64,000 nt of DNA. Source: an uncultured Bacteroidia bacterium (GTDB lineage: Bacteria; Bacteroidota; Bacteroidia; Bacteroidales; Prolixibacteraceae). A program made the position numbers and the translations under genes. The notes beneath the pieces are model-generated. The model saw nothing but the letters and a program-made list of their open reading frames with translations. It searched no databases and was not told where the DNA came from. The stretch lies in NCBI GenBank assembly GCA_903905505.1, contig CAIVGL010000126.1, forward strand, positions 42,548-106,547, written 5' to 3'. Shown here in pieces: positions 9,238-17,768 of this stretch (the stretch's first letter is position 1; the number at the start of each line of letters is the position of its first letter).

Positions 9238-10539
9238 TTAGATTTCAATAACAACTATTGTGTCAATTGGTTTCCGTTTGTCATTTGGAACTTTGATGGT
9301 AATCCCAAATTCGTTTTGTTTGAAAATAACTTTAGATTGATCGTCGAAGAGGTAAGCTTTCTTGATCTTCTTTCCAAAGTCATTCAGTAGAATATTCTCG
9401 TCTGATTCACCCATTAAATGGACGTAAATTTTATTTCCTTTGGCAGTGGTAACTCCCCATGGATGAGCATCGATAGGGCCTCCTCGTGTTCCATACACGG
9501 TTTCACCATATTTTTTCATCCATACGCCCATCTCGCCAAGAGTTTTGATGAATTCAGGCTGAATTTTACCACTTGGCATCGGACCAACGTTGAGTAAGAA
9601 ATTGGCGTTTAATCCAGCTGCTTTTACCAAATATTGCACAAGCTGTGTGGTTGATTTGAAATTTTTATCATGGATATTAAAGCCCCAAGCACCATTCATG
9701 GTTTCGCAGGTCTCAAGTGGCAGAGCACCTACTATTGACTCTTCACTAAATCCAGTCGTATTCTTTCCTGGTAAGTCTTTTTCAAACATTTGAAAATCTT
9801 CACCTGGCTTTGGTGCTTGGTGATGGTTATTACCTACTAGAGCGGCTGGCTGAAGCTTGTGAATCAGACTATAGGTTTTATCCAACCTCCAATCTGCATC
9901 TTTTTTATCCCACCATCCATCGAACCAAATTCCGGCAATCTCACCATAATTGGTTAATAGCTCAGTTAGCTGGGCGTCCATGAAATCTAAGTATTTATAC
10001 CAATCGCCACTTTTTGGGCGCTTTGAACTACCTCCTGTGCCTCCTCGTGGATAGTAATTCTCTTGGTACCAATCTAAATGCGAATGATAAAAGAAAAGTT
10101 TGACTCCTTGTTTATGGCATTCAAAGGCCAGTTCACGGAGTATATCTTTACCGTAAGGTGTTCTGTCGACGATATTCCATGTTGTTTGTTTGGTTGCCCA
10201 CATGGCAAATCCATCATGATGCTTACTGGTGATGGTGATGTATTTCATTCCAGCATCTTTAACCATCTTCACCCAGTCGGCAGCGTTAAATCCAATTGGA
10301 TTAAAGAATGCGGGTAGCTGTTCGTAAGTTGCTTTATCTATTTTTTGCTGGTTCATCACCCATTCACCACTGGCTAAGGTTGAATAGACCCCCCAGTGAA
10401 TGAAAAGTCCAAACTTGGAGTCTTGGAACCATTGACGTGAGGCTAGGTTTTCTGGTGTTGGTTTGTAATCTTTTTGTCCTTTACTCGTGATGCTAGTTGA
10501 AAAGACGATTAGTAGTGCTAGGAAAATTCTATTTTTCAT
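9238..10539 (-). CDS. Alpha-L-fucosidase, GH29 (short form)
   Basis: This 433-residue protein starts with a signal peptide (MKNRIFLALLIVFSTSITSKG). The GH29 barrel is recognised by WFQDSKFGLFIHWG, YITITSKHHDGFAMW and FFYHSHLDW. The predicted nucleophile is D207 in EIAGIWFDGWW. LLNVGPMPSGKIQPE closes the barrel, and a small beta-sandwich domain ends the chain. GH29 enzymes release alpha-L-fucose with retention. The acid/base residue varies within the family and I cannot assign it. The TIM-barrel gene at 10569-11489 lies just upstream and reads the same way with a 29-base gap, suggesting an operon. Confidence 0.93.
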   Translation of the reverse strand: MKNRIFLALLIVFSTSITSKGQKDYKPTPENLASRQWFQDSKFGLFIHWGVYSTLASGEWVMNQQKIDKATYEQLPAFFNPIGFNAADWVKMVKDAGMKYITITSKHHDGFAMWATKQTTWNIVDRTPYGKDILRELAFECHKQGVKLFFYHSHLDWYQENYYPRGGTGGSSKRPKSGDWYKYLDFMDAQLTELLTNYGEIAGIWFDGWWDKKDADWRLDKTYSLIHKLQPAALVGNNHHQAPKPGEDFQMFEKDLPGKNTTGFSEESIVGALPLETCETMNGAWGFNIHDKNFKSTTQLVQYLVKAAGLNANFLLNVGPMPSGKIQPEFIKTLGEMGVWMKKYGETVYGTRGGPIDAHPWGVTTAKGNKIYVHLMGESDENILLNDFGKKIKKAYLFDDQSKVIFKQNEFGITIKVPNDKRKPIDTIVVIEI

Positions 10540-10568
10540 CTGTTTTTTGTTAGGTATTATTGTAAAAA

Positions 10569-11489
10569 TTAAAAATTATCAGCTATTCGATAGGCCTCTA
10601 GCAGAGCGAGTTCGCCTTCTTTGCCAGTGATACTTCGCCCGTGCTCCATGCACAACACACCATCGTAACCTTTGTTGTGTATATACTTAAAGATGTTACG
10701 GTAATTCATCTCCCCAGTGCCTGGTTCTTTACGACCTGGATTGTCTCCAAGATGGAAAGCTGCAATCTCCGACCAGGATGTTTCCATGTTGGTAATAATA
10801 TTGCCTTCAGTAATCTGTTGGTGGTATAGGTCATCGTTGATTTTACACGCTGGACTATTGACTGCTCTACAAATCGCATACGTTTGTGGCATCCCAGTTA
10901 AGAATAGTCCAGGATGATCTTGCTTATTTAAAGGTTCAAGAACTATCGTCATCCCAGCTTTTTCAGCGATCTCACTAAGCTCACGCATGTTGTCAATTAC
11001 GTTGGCTGTTTGGTATTCCCAATCCATATGCTGATTGTATCTTCCAGGTACAATTAGACCCCACTTTACCCCTGTTCGCTTAAATAATTCTACCGCATCG
11101 ATTACTTTATTTCTTAGCATCTCACGAGTCTCTGGATCCCTTAAGACCATCGATTCCTTGCTGAAGTCAGCGTATATAAGGAATGGTCCCATATCCATAT
11201 TTTGACGTGCTAATTCAGCCATTACTTTCTCTTGTTTCTCAAGGGAATATTTAGGTAGGCCTAAGTCAAACATGGCTCTAAAACCTTGGTCTGAACACCA
11301 TTTAATGACCTCGATAGGATCCTTTCCAGCAAGTTCAGGAAAACTTCCGAAACCAGGTCCGTATTTAAGTTTGAATTTTGCAGCATTTGATGGTTTGGCA
11401 TCGGTTTGACTTGCACCAAATGCAGTGGTTGAAATTCCAGCAAAAGCCGATAGGGCAGCAGAATTCTGAATGAAAGTTCTTCTTTTCAT
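10569..11489 (-). CDS. Secreted sugar-phosphate-isomerase-like TIM-barrel protein (AP endonuclease 2 superfamily)
   Basis: This 306-residue protein begins MKRRTFIQNSAALSAFAG, with an RRTFIQ twin-arginine motif and Ala-rich core, so Tat export is likely. The remainder is a xylose-isomerase-like TIM barrel related to hydroxypyruvate isomerase. Candidate metal ligands are in IVLEPLNKQDHPG, INDDLYHQQ, IAAFHLGDNPGRKEPG and GVLCMEH. Such exported barrels are common in Bacteroidota glycan regions, often beside Gfo/Idh/MocA and glycosidase genes. The reaction is unknown; an epimerase/isomerase or 3-keto-sugar enzyme is plausible. It probably heads a two-gene operon with the GH29 gene. Confidence 0.82.
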   Translation of the reverse strand: MKRRTFIQNSAALSAFAGISTTAFGASQTDAKPSNAAKFKLKYGPGFGSFPELAGKDPIEVIKWCSDQGFRAMFDLGLPKYSLEKQEKVMAELARQNMDMGPFLIYADFSKESMVLRDPETREMLRNKVIDAVELFKRTGVKWGLIVPGRYNQHMDWEYQTANVIDNMRELSEIAEKAGMTIVLEPLNKQDHPGLFLTGMPQTYAICRAVNSPACKINDDLYHQQITEGNIITNMETSWSEIAAFHLGDNPGRKEPGTGEMNYRNIFKYIHNKGYDGVLCMEHGRSITGKEGELALLEAYRIADNF

Positions 11490-11591
11490 GAAGTTGATCT
11501 TGGTTGAGATTATTTAAGATTTAGTAGCTTTTGTCGCTTTGAACTTATTCAAAGCAGCAGGTAGATTAGTTTGAATTTGGGAGAGCCCAAT

Positions 11592-11798
11592 TTAGTTTTT
11601 CTCTTTCGGAACGATGATCCACATGATTAAATAGATCAAGACTCCAGGGAACACAGCGGTAAAAAGTGTAGCTAACACATATATTAACCGAATAATTGTA
11701 GGGTCCATATCTAAGTAGTTCGCTAAACCTCCGCAGATACCTGCTAATAGTTTGTCGTTACGCGATCTGATTAATCGTTTTGGAGCTTGAGTTTCCAT
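11592..11798 (-). CDS. PspC-domain membrane protein
   Basis: This 68-residue protein is nearly all PspC domain. RSRNDKLLAGICGGLANYL leads into a hydrophobic helix IIRLIYVLATLFTAVFPGV, then YLIMWIIVPKE. PspC domains sit in the inner membrane and in phage-shock systems sense or relay envelope stress, but stand-alone Bacteroidota copies are uncharacterised. The 11820 gene lies 21 bases upstream on the same strand, so the two may be co-transcribed. Confidence 0.9.
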   Translation of the reverse strand: METQAPKRLIRSRNDKLLAGICGGLANYLDMDPTIIRLIYVLATLFTAVFPGVLIYLIMWIIVPKEKN

Positions 11799-11819
11799 GG
11801 ATTGAAAATTTAGGATAAC

Positions 11820-12089
11820 TTATTTGTCGTCTTGGTCTTCTTCGTTTTCAAGTAAGTATAACTCTTCCTCGTACTCTAATTCAAGATCCATAAACTCTTC
11901 GGCCATCTCAAGTAGTTCCTTCTTTAGTTCATCACTTGTTGGCTCTTCGTCGATCCAATAGATCTCTTGGTCTATGGTAAAACCTTCTACATCACACCCT
12001 ACAATAAATCGAGGTTGTTCGTTATGTACGACAAAAATTTTGTCAGGTAGTACCTGGGAATTGTCTGCTAAAAGAAATTTTGGAAGCAT
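11820..12089 (-). CDS. Small acidic protein, Bacteroidota-conserved, unknown function
   Basis: The start is placed at ATG 12089 (MLPKFLLADNSQVLPDKIFV), giving 89 residues; the frame is open further upstream to 12125. The N-terminal half is beta-rich (FVVHNEQPRFIVGCD). The C-terminal third is an acidic helix with runs of Glu and Asp ending in EDQDDK. There is no signal peptide or catalytic motif. It resembles a short conserved Bacteroidota family with the MLPKFLLADNS start. A protein-binding or chaperone-like role is only a guess. The PspC gene follows closely. Confidence 0.75.
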   Translation of the reverse strand: MLPKFLLADNSQVLPDKIFVVHNEQPRFIVGCDVEGFTIDQEIYWIDEEPTSDELKKELLEMAEEFMDLELEYEEELYLLENEEDQDDK

Positions 12090-12249
12090 GGCTTTTTGTT
12101 TGAGTCTTAAAATGAAATTATACATGTTGTCTATTCAAAAATACACTATTTTGATTAAGTTCGACACATTTCTTAAATCTTTCGCGATAGGGCATAATCT
12201 TTTTTTCAAAATCAAAGTAGAAAGCAATTATTCACGAGTTTTGAATAGT

Positions 12250-12732
12250 CTAACTATCTCTTGATAATGCACTAAGCTCCTCTTTTAAGCTCTCCTGTAT
12301 CTCTAAGAAGTTATTTTGTGCGATTAGCATATTGGTTGCTAGGAAATGGTGAATATCCTTCCAGTCACTTGTGTTGCAAATGTCTACATCAGGTTTTTCA
12401 ATGTAGACGCGGCATACTTCCTGATCGTTGGTGTTTAGATAGCAAAAATCCCAGTTTAGATCGGTTGAAAATCCTTCATTTAAAAGTGATCGGTATCGCT
12501 CCAGTTGTTCGAAAGCTTGAAGACGGCGAAATTCCGATTTATGGTTTATCTCAATGGCTACAATGGCAGAGTTTTTACTTAAATCAAATTTGAGGTCAAT
12601 ATGACTGATTTTAGTGTCGTGAAGGATCCATTTTTTCTTAAGCCCTTTTAGTTCAGGAAGAGATTCGCAATAGTCATCAAATTGCGTCCAAAATTGGGTG
12701 CTGTGGTTTTTCCTCTCCTCTTTGGTAAGCAT
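12250..12732 (-). CDS. DUF4268-family protein
   Basis: This 160-residue cytoplasmic protein contains KKWILHDTKISHIDLKFDL and AIVAIEINHKSEFRRLQAFEQLERYRSLL, which I recognise as the DUF4268 pattern. The domain has been proposed to have a restriction-endonuclease-like fold, and the E-I-N-H arrangement is compatible, but no complete PD-(D/E)XK motif is evident. No restriction-modification genes lie nearby, so a housekeeping role is more likely. Function unknown. Confidence 0.75.
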   Translation of the reverse strand: MLTKEERKNHSTQFWTQFDDYCESLPELKGLKKKWILHDTKISHIDLKFDLSKNSAIVAIEINHKSEFRRLQAFEQLERYRSLLNEGFSTDLNWDFCYLNTNDQEVCRVYIEKPDVDICNTSDWKDIHHFLATNMLIAQNNFLEIQESLKEELSALSRDS

Positions 12733-12752
12733 AAGCTAGCGATATTATTGGA

Positions 12753-13208
12753 CTAGATTTTATGGGATGACAATCTGAAATAAAAGAAATGAGAAAAGAA
12801 TCGAATAGAAGATACGAATAGTGGAATCCCCATGGTGCAATAGATAAGAGATAGGTATTCTATTGGGATAATAAGCGTTTTGCGCAGTGTTACCCCCATG
12901 GTAATCATCCCGACCATCATAAGGTAGCTTTTGAAATTGAAAAACTGATAAGGGAAGTGTCGGTCTCCAGATAGACTCTTAATTCTATGAATATGTTTGG
13001 CTGATATTTTTGAAAATAGATAGAGGTAGAAGAGTACTCCACTCCCCAAGCACAAGAAAATATTAGCCACAGAGAATCCTTGTGCACTTTCAACCATTAT
13101 TTTTCCTCTCGTTAGGAGCATAATTCCTGCAAACATCCAGATTGAGGCTGCCTCGAAAAGCAAAACCCCTTTCGATACCCGAATACTAGTAAAGAATTTA
13201 GAATCCAT
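12753..13208 (-). CDS. Four-helix membrane protein, unknown function
   Basis: This 151-residue protein has four likely membrane helices: around 13-34 (GVLLFEAASIWMFAGIMLLT), 45-66 (SVANIFLCLGSGVLFYLYLF), 91-108 and 114-138. Basic loops such as KISAKHIHRIKSLSGDRH separate them. I recognise no family motif. Its stop lies 20 bases upstream of the DUF4268 gene start, so the two may form an operon. Confidence 0.65.
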   Translation of the reverse strand: MDSKFFTSIRVSKGVLLFEAASIWMFAGIMLLTRGKIMVESAQGFSVANIFLCLGSGVLFYLYLFSKISAKHIHRIKSLSGDRHFPYQFFNFKSYLMMVGMITMGVTLRKTLIIPIEYLSLIYCTMGIPLFVSSIRFFSHFFYFRLSSHKI

Positions 13209-13239
13209 AGTTGGCTGTTTTGATCGTTAAGAATAGCGC

Positions 13240-13278
13240 AAAAAGAGAGCCTTACAATTTGTGTAAGGCTCTCTTTTT
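13240..13278 (-). terminator. Terminator after the cold-shock gene
   Basis: A perfect 17-base stem has its left arm at 13240-13256 and its right arm at 13262-13278, with core GAGAGCCTTACA, a 5-base loop, and A-run/T-run ends. It lies 28 bases past the stop codon of the cold-shock gene. Confidence 0.92.
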
Positions 13279-13305
13279 TAATTGCTTGATTTAGTTTTGT
13301 AAAGA

Positions 13306-13497
13306 CTATGCTAGTTTTACATTTACCGCATTCAATCCTTTTCTGCCTTCGGTTACATCGAAGGTAACATCATCATTCTCTCTAACTTTGTCGATAAGAC
13401 CAGTTACATGTACGAAATACTCTTTTTCAGAGTCATTGTCTTTGATGAACCCAAAACCTTTAGATTCATTGAAAAATTTTACTTTACCTGATTGCAT
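13306..13497 (-). CDS. Cold-shock domain RNA-binding protein
   Basis: The start is ATG 13497, giving 63 residues that begin MQSGKVKFFNESKGFGFIK. The frame stays open to 13560, but the promoter lies inside that extension, which excludes the longer start. The single OB fold carries RNP-1-like KGFGFIKD and RNP-2-like YFVHVTG. Such proteins bind single-stranded RNA and melt secondary structure during cold adaptation or growth-phase change. The transcript has only a short leader, so CspA-like long-leader thermoregulation is not evident. Confidence 0.95.
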   Translation of the reverse strand: MQSGKVKFFNESKGFGFIKDNDSEKEYFVHVTGLIDKVRENDDVTFDVTEGRKGLNAVNVKLA

Positions 13498-13518
13498 TTT
13501 ATTTATTTTTAATCTCGA

Positions 13519-13548
13519 CAAATATAACTCAAAATGATGACTTTCAAA
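13519..13548 (-). promoter_or_regulatory. Promoter of the cold-shock gene
   Basis: On the minus strand a -33 TTTG (13545-13548) is followed by 18 bases and a perfect -7 box TATATTTG (13519-13526). The ATG is 22 bases further on. Both elements and the spacing fit the Bacteroidota housekeeping promoter. Confidence 0.75.
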
Positions 13549-13785
13549 GTTTTTTATCACTTTTATTCATTTTGACTAAATCTTTTCTTTGTTTTTATGA
13601 TAAAAGTCATGTTTTTCTTTTGTCATAAACGGCTTTGAGCCTTGACCTTATTCGGTTCGAACTAATATTGTCTCCAAAGATTTCGATCTTAATTATTTGT
13701 ATTTTAGATTCTTATGTTGGTAATTTGAATTGTCTAATAGTGTCTTAGTTCACTGTTTCCGAACTGTCATTTATTAAATGATTGA

Positions 13786-14328
13786 TCACTTGATGAAGAG
13801 AAAAAATCCATCAGCAAAATAGAAAATGCCAATTAAACCTACCGCTAGACTTAAAAACCAGACGTATTTCTTCTTTGCTAAGGCTGAAATAGACGATAAA
13901 AGGATAGAAATCTGAAGGAAAATCACCGCGATGCCAAACCCAGATCCGTGTAATTTGCACATATCTCGCTCAGCTTCATAAGCTCTTGCTTTCTTGGTAA
14001 TCTCTTCTTTTTCTACTTCATATTGCTTGATTTTCTTCGTATACATATCAATCTTTTCCTGATATTTAGCCATAATCTCTGCCGAGGCTTGGAGCTTCCC
14101 GTTTTGCTGATTTTGTAATTCTAGGTTGTCTTTTTGCATCTCGAAGATGTAACTTTTCAAGCTCTTAGATTGAAAAAAGGCCCATTGATCTGACGCCAAC
14201 GTCTGATTCATTAATGAACGTGTGCTATAACCGCCACCTTTAAAGGTCGATAATGTGGCGCATACCACGATAAGTACTGTTGAAATGGCCATGTAGGTGG
14301 TCCATTTTTCTTTCTTCTCTTCTGCCAT
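13786..14328 (-). CDS. DUF4337-family membrane protein
   Basis: This 180-residue protein has a membrane helix near 12-30 (YMAISTVLIVVCATLSTF), a long central alpha-helical or coiled-coil region, and a C-terminal pair of membrane helices (GIAVIFLQISILLSSISALA and FLSLAVGLIGIFYFADGFFLF). The stretch LMNQTLASDQWAFFQSKSLK matches the DUF4337 pattern. Function is unknown. It has its own -7 box 30 bases upstream and no obvious partner gene. Confidence 0.82.
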   Translation of the reverse strand: MAEEKKEKWTTYMAISTVLIVVCATLSTFKGGGYSTRSLMNQTLASDQWAFFQSKSLKSYIFEMQKDNLELQNQQNGKLQASAEIMAKYQEKIDMYTKKIKQYEVEKEEITKKARAYEAERDMCKLHGSGFGIAVIFLQISILLSSISALAKKKYVWFLSLAVGLIGIFYFADGFFLFIK

Positions 14329-14357
14329 AATGTGTTCTAATTAAATTTTATTTCGAG

Positions 14358-14365
14358 CAAATTTA
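14358..14365 (-). promoter_or_regulatory. -7 box upstream of the DUF4337 gene
   Basis: TAAATTTG on the minus strand matches TAnnTTTG, 30 bases before the ATG at 14328. Confidence 0.5.
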
Positions 14366-14464
14366 TCACTTAAATCTGCAGTTTAGATTAGATCTAAAAT
14401 AGATTTATAAACCATTTTAAAGATGGCTAATCTATTAATTTCAAAATATTTAAATAGTTTATGG

Positions 14465-15922
14465 TTAGTAAATTTCTATGTTTGATAGCAATGGCGCTGC
14501 TTTTGAATCTGTTATTGAGATTCTAACTTGAGTGGTCTCTGTTGGTTCTAGTTTCACAATCTTCTTGTATCCAATAGTCGTTCCATTGGCTATTACCACC
14601 CATTTATTGTCTTTTAAGACCGATATTTTAAAGGCTTTTACACGTTGACCAAGTTTGATAAACTCTTGCATTAACACATATTTAACGATGTGTTTTCCCT
14701 TTAGGTCAATTGTTAGTTCCCCGGCAACTTTGTTGTCATCGGTAGCCCAGTATGTCTCTTTCTTGCCATCTAGAGTATTTAACGGTGCATATTCTTTTGA
14801 TTCTCCACGATAGCTGTCTGCCGTAATTTTGGCACCCTTTGCAAGATTGTTTTGGAATGCCTCATCGATTAATTTTTTCCATCCAAGTAACGATTTAACA
14901 TCATTGTCATGCAAAAGGCCTCTTTGATCAGGTGGAATATTTAGAATTAGATTCGATCCTCTTCCTACAGATGATAGGTAGATCTCAAAAAGTTTTTCCG
15001 GTGTTTTTACCTTAGAATCTTCTGCTGCATGGTAGAACCATCCTGGACGAATAGATACATCTACTTCGGCCGGAACATAACTTGTTCCATCAGCTGAACC
15101 ACTATTTAATAATTGTTGAATACCATTTTTGCCCGCAAAAATAGAGTCTTTGGTGATATTTCCCCAGTTAGTCTCTCCTGCATATCCGCGTTCATTGCCA
15201 CACCACCTGATGTCTGGACCTGCGTCACTAAAGAAAATTATATTCGGCTCTATGTCACGCACCATGCTTGTTGTCTTTGGCCAATCGTAATAGGTTGCAC
15301 CGTTAATATGGCGCTTTTCTCTCGAACCACCATAATATCCATCACCTCCATTGGCTCCATCGAACCACATTTCAAAGATCGGACTATAAAGAGCAAATAG
15401 CTCTTTTAACTGATTTCTATAATATTCAATGTAGGCTTGAGTCCCGTAATCTTTGTGATTGCGATCCCATGGCGAGAGGTATACGCCAAATTTAAGACCA
15501 TATTTCCGACAAGCTTCAGCCACTTCTTTGACCACATTACCTTGTCCATGTTTCCATTTGCTGTTTTTTACCGAGTGTTCGGTGTATTTACTCGGCCATA
15601 AACAAAATCCATCGTGATGTTTGCAGGTCAATACGACAGCTTTTAAACCTGATTCTTTTATCACTTTAACCCACTGGTTGACATCCATTGCTGTTGGATT
15701 AAAGACCTCCGGACTCTCGTCACCAAAGCCCCACTCTTTGCCTGTAAAGGTGTTGGTTGTGAAGTGTATAAAGGCGTACTGCTCCATCTCATGCCATGCT
15801 AGCTGTCTGTCAGTAGGAAGCGGGTAGACCGGTTGAGGCGGTGCGACTACTTTTGATTTGTCGCTCGCTTGAGACTGGCTGAACGCGAAGAAGAGCAGAA
15901 GGATAAGTAATGACTTTTTCAT
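14465..15922 (-). CDS. Alpha-L-fucosidase, GH29, with C-terminal F5/8-type domain
   Basis: This 485-residue protein has a signal peptide (MKKSLLILLLFFAFSQSQAS). The GH29 barrel shows WHEMEQYAFIHFTTNTFTG, VLTCKHHDGFCLWPS and GVYLSPWDRNH. The predicted nucleophile is D188 in FEMWFDGANGG. LILNIPPDQRGLLHDND ends the barrel. From about residue 350 a discoidin (F5/8 type C) carbohydrate-binding domain follows (ITADSYRGESKEYAPLNTLDGKKETYW). The architecture fits a branch often acting on linkage-specific fucosides. It differs clearly from the shorter GH29 at 9238, so the two probably have different specificities. Confidence 0.93.
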   Translation of the reverse strand: MKKSLLILLLFFAFSQSQASDKSKVVAPPQPVYPLPTDRQLAWHEMEQYAFIHFTTNTFTGKEWGFGDESPEVFNPTAMDVNQWVKVIKESGLKAVVLTCKHHDGFCLWPSKYTEHSVKNSKWKHGQGNVVKEVAEACRKYGLKFGVYLSPWDRNHKDYGTQAYIEYYRNQLKELFALYSPIFEMWFDGANGGDGYYGGSREKRHINGATYYDWPKTTSMVRDIEPNIIFFSDAGPDIRWCGNERGYAGETNWGNITKDSIFAGKNGIQQLLNSGSADGTSYVPAEVDVSIRPGWFYHAAEDSKVKTPEKLFEIYLSSVGRGSNLILNIPPDQRGLLHDNDVKSLLGWKKLIDEAFQNNLAKGAKITADSYRGESKEYAPLNTLDGKKETYWATDDNKVAGELTIDLKGKHIVKYVLMQEFIKLGQRVKAFKISVLKDNKWVVIANGTTIGYKKIVKLEPTETTQVRISITDSKAAPLLSNIEIY

Positions 15923-15969
15923 GTTGGTTTGAGGATTCGTTAAGTTTGATTGAAATGACTCTAGTAGGC

Positions 15970-15977
15970 CAAAGATA
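15970..15977 (-). promoter_or_regulatory. -7 box upstream of the GH29-F5/8 gene
   Basis: TATCTTTG on the minus strand matches TAnnTTTG, 48 bases before the ATG at 15922. No -33 TTG was seen. Confidence 0.45.
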
Positions 15978-16023
15978 GCTTTTTGTTAATAAGAAATGAA
16001 TTAGGAATTATGAATTATGTCCC

Positions 16024-16037
16024 TCCGTCAGCTGACG
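16024..16037. repeat. Perfect 14-base palindrome
   Basis: CCGTCAGCTGACGG is a perfect palindrome, GC-rich against the AT-rich intergenic DNA. It resembles in composition the CCGT/ACGG hairpin at 29446-29475. Its role is unknown; a REP-like element or cruciform is possible. Confidence 0.7.
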
Positions 16038-16057
16038 GATGGAAAAAGACATAATAT

Positions 16058-16094
16058 AAAGACGATGCCGCACCAGGGGTACAACATCGTCTTT
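16058..16094 (-). terminator. Hairpin after the heptahaem cytochrome gene
   Basis: AAAGACGATG (16058-16067) pairs with CATCGTCTTT (16085-16094) around a 17-base loop. It lies 40 bases past the stop codon at 16134. The following T-run is interrupted, so termination strength is uncertain. Confidence 0.6.
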
Positions 16095-16133
16095 TAACCT
16101 ATTAAATAGGTATGAATGCGCCTTAGCTAAATC

Positions 16134-17630
16134 TTAATACAATTTAGAGTGGCATTCAGAACATAATTTTGTCTTCCATTTATCCCCAATATCAACGGGA
16201 TGTTTGAATTCTAGCGGTTTGAAGGAACTTGCTATCTCCATGGTGGAGTCGGCTCCTTGAGCGACAATATTATGACATAGATTACAATCGCGTGAGATCT
16301 TCTTGCCTCCAGTTGAGATGTGCAAATCATTATGACAACGGTCGCAACCTACTGATTCAAGATGACCTAAATGATTGGGATGAGCCGACCATTTAACGCC
16401 CATTTCAGGAAAAATATTTTGACTATATCCTTCTTTAATTCCAGCAATTATCTGGTCGATCTCTTTTTTGTTGACTTCGACAAGTTTTGGGTACATCGTG
16501 GTATAATATTCCTTTACTTGTTTGTCAATCTCAATCATAGCGCTATCAGTTGTAGCGTAATCTTGATTTAAAATATTCATCGCCACAATCTTCACATCTG
16601 GCAGGCTGCGGGGAATTTTCCCCTCAGTGATTAGCTCATCAATAAAGTCTTGAGGATTCTTGTAGTTATGAGAAGGCCTATTGTGACAATCGATGCAATC
16701 CATTTTACGCATCTCCATGGAATCCAATTGAGATGGTGTAGTTTTTTCCTTTGTATCTTCAAATATGGTTACCTCACCACTCTTAAGATTCGTATATCTT
16801 ACCCATGGTATTTTCTCCCGATTTGCAGCTATAGTCTTGTATTCTATTTTTACATCTGGGTTGATATGCCAGTGGATGCCTTGAGCTATCCCTTGCGCAC
16901 TATTGCTTGCGCTGGTCTTCATTTGCAAGTGGAGATTCCAAGCCGATGTTGTCTCGTCGGCTAGGTAAGAGATTTTATTTTTTTGCTTCCGATCATAAAA
17001 TTTTTGAGGCCAATGGCAGTTTTCGCACGTCTCCATGGCAGGACGTAAATTGCTAATTGGCGTGGTAATAGGATGCGGTATTTTATTCATAATAACAGCA
17101 TATACCTGATAAAGGCCCGTCATCTTACTTCGAACATACCATCCTGCACCTGAGCCAACATGACATTCTACACAGCTCACTCTCGAGTGGGGTGAGTTTT
17201 GATAGGCCGTATATTCTGGCTTCATAACCACATGGCATAATTTACCGCAAAATTCATTCGATTCGGTGATGTGAAAGGCTTGAAAGCTTCCTATAGAGGA
17301 AAGAATGGCCAATAGAATTGTGCCAACAAGAAATATGGCAGCAGCATTTCGTGTAGATGGCTTATTGAAATCCCATGATGGATATTGATTATCGGTCGTG
17401 CCGCTTTCCCTCTCTTGTTTTTTTGCTCTAGCCATTCCGATCGGAATAAGGAAGAGCCCAAACATTAAAAGAGCGGGTAACACCATGTATATAAATATAC
17501 CTAGGAAATTATTTTCGGTGAAGATAAAGTTCGAAACTATAAATAGTAATAGTATCAGTGCAAGACTAGAGAGTGCGATAATTACCCCAGCAATGGTAAT
17601 TAGGTTCTTTGTTGATTTTGGCAAATTCAT
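16134..17630 (-). CDS. Heptahaem NapC/NirT-family membrane cytochrome c (ImcH-like)
   Basis: This 498-residue protein starts with three hydrophobic segments (about 12-34, 46-66 and 95-117) and has a large periplasmic domain. Six CXXCH sites are visible: CVECH, CENCH, CIDCH, CDRCH, CNLCH and CSECH. The first site is CGKLCH (C128-C132-H133), an unusual CX3CH. The first sites lie in a NapC/NirT-like module (HVVMKPEYTAYQNSPHSRVSC), which in relatives oxidises menaquinol and passes electrons to periplasmic cytochromes. Three N-terminal helices, a NapC-like module and seven haem sites recall Geobacter ImcH from memory; orthology is not tested. A TTGATCAA palindrome lies 48 bases upstream of the ATG. 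Confidence 0.88.
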   Translation of the reverse strand: MNLPKSTKNLITIAGVIIALSSLALILLLFIVSNFIFTENNFLGIFIYMVLPALLMFGLFLIPIGMARAKKQERESGTTDNQYPSWDFNKPSTRNAAAIFLVGTILLAILSSIGSFQAFHITESNEFCGKLCHVVMKPEYTAYQNSPHSRVSCVECHVGSGAGWYVRSKMTGLYQVYAVIMNKIPHPITTPISNLRPAMETCENCHWPQKFYDRKQKNKISYLADETTSAWNLHLQMKTSASNSAQGIAQGIHWHINPDVKIEYKTIAANREKIPWVRYTNLKSGEVTIFEDTKEKTTPSQLDSMEMRKMDCIDCHNRPSHNYKNPQDFIDELITEGKIPRSLPDVKIVAMNILNQDYATTDSAMIEIDKQVKEYYTTMYPKLVEVNKKEIDQIIAGIKEGYSQNIFPEMGVKWSAHPNHLGHLESVGCDRCHNDLHISTGGKKISRDCNLCHNIVAQGADSTMEIASSFKPLEFKHPVDIGDKWKTKLCSECHSKLY

Positions 17631-17677
17631 AACCGTAGTATGAGAAGGTAAAGTGGTGTAGAAACCAAAGCGGAAGT

Positions 17678-17685
17678 TTGATCAA
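17678..17685. promoter_or_regulatory. TTGATCAA palindrome upstream of heptahaem cytochrome gene
   Basis: An 8-base palindrome starts 48 bases before the ATG at 17630. The same sequence occurs at the same distance before the ATG of the 17769-18188 cytochrome gene. It contains FNR-like half-sites but lacks the usual 4-base spacer. A regulator site is a hypothesis. Confidence 0.35.
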
Positions 17686-17729
17686 AGGTTGCTTTAGTTT
17701 ACTACCGGAAAATTGTACTAGACTAAAAA

Positions 17730-17761
17730 TAATTAGGCACTGAATTTTCAGTGCCTAATTT
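17730..17761 (-). terminator. Terminator between cytochrome genes
   Basis: A perfect 14-base stem (arms 17730-17743 and 17748-17761, core TTAGGCACTGA) with a 4-base loop lies 7 bases past the stop of the monohaem cytochrome gene. It has A/T-rich flanks. Confidence 0.85.
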
Positions 17762-17768
17762 GTATTGT

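Noticed and set aside
13498..13560. N-terminal extension of the cold-shock protein
   Set aside because: The extension contains the -7 box and -33 element, and the usual family start is MQSGKVKFF at 13497.
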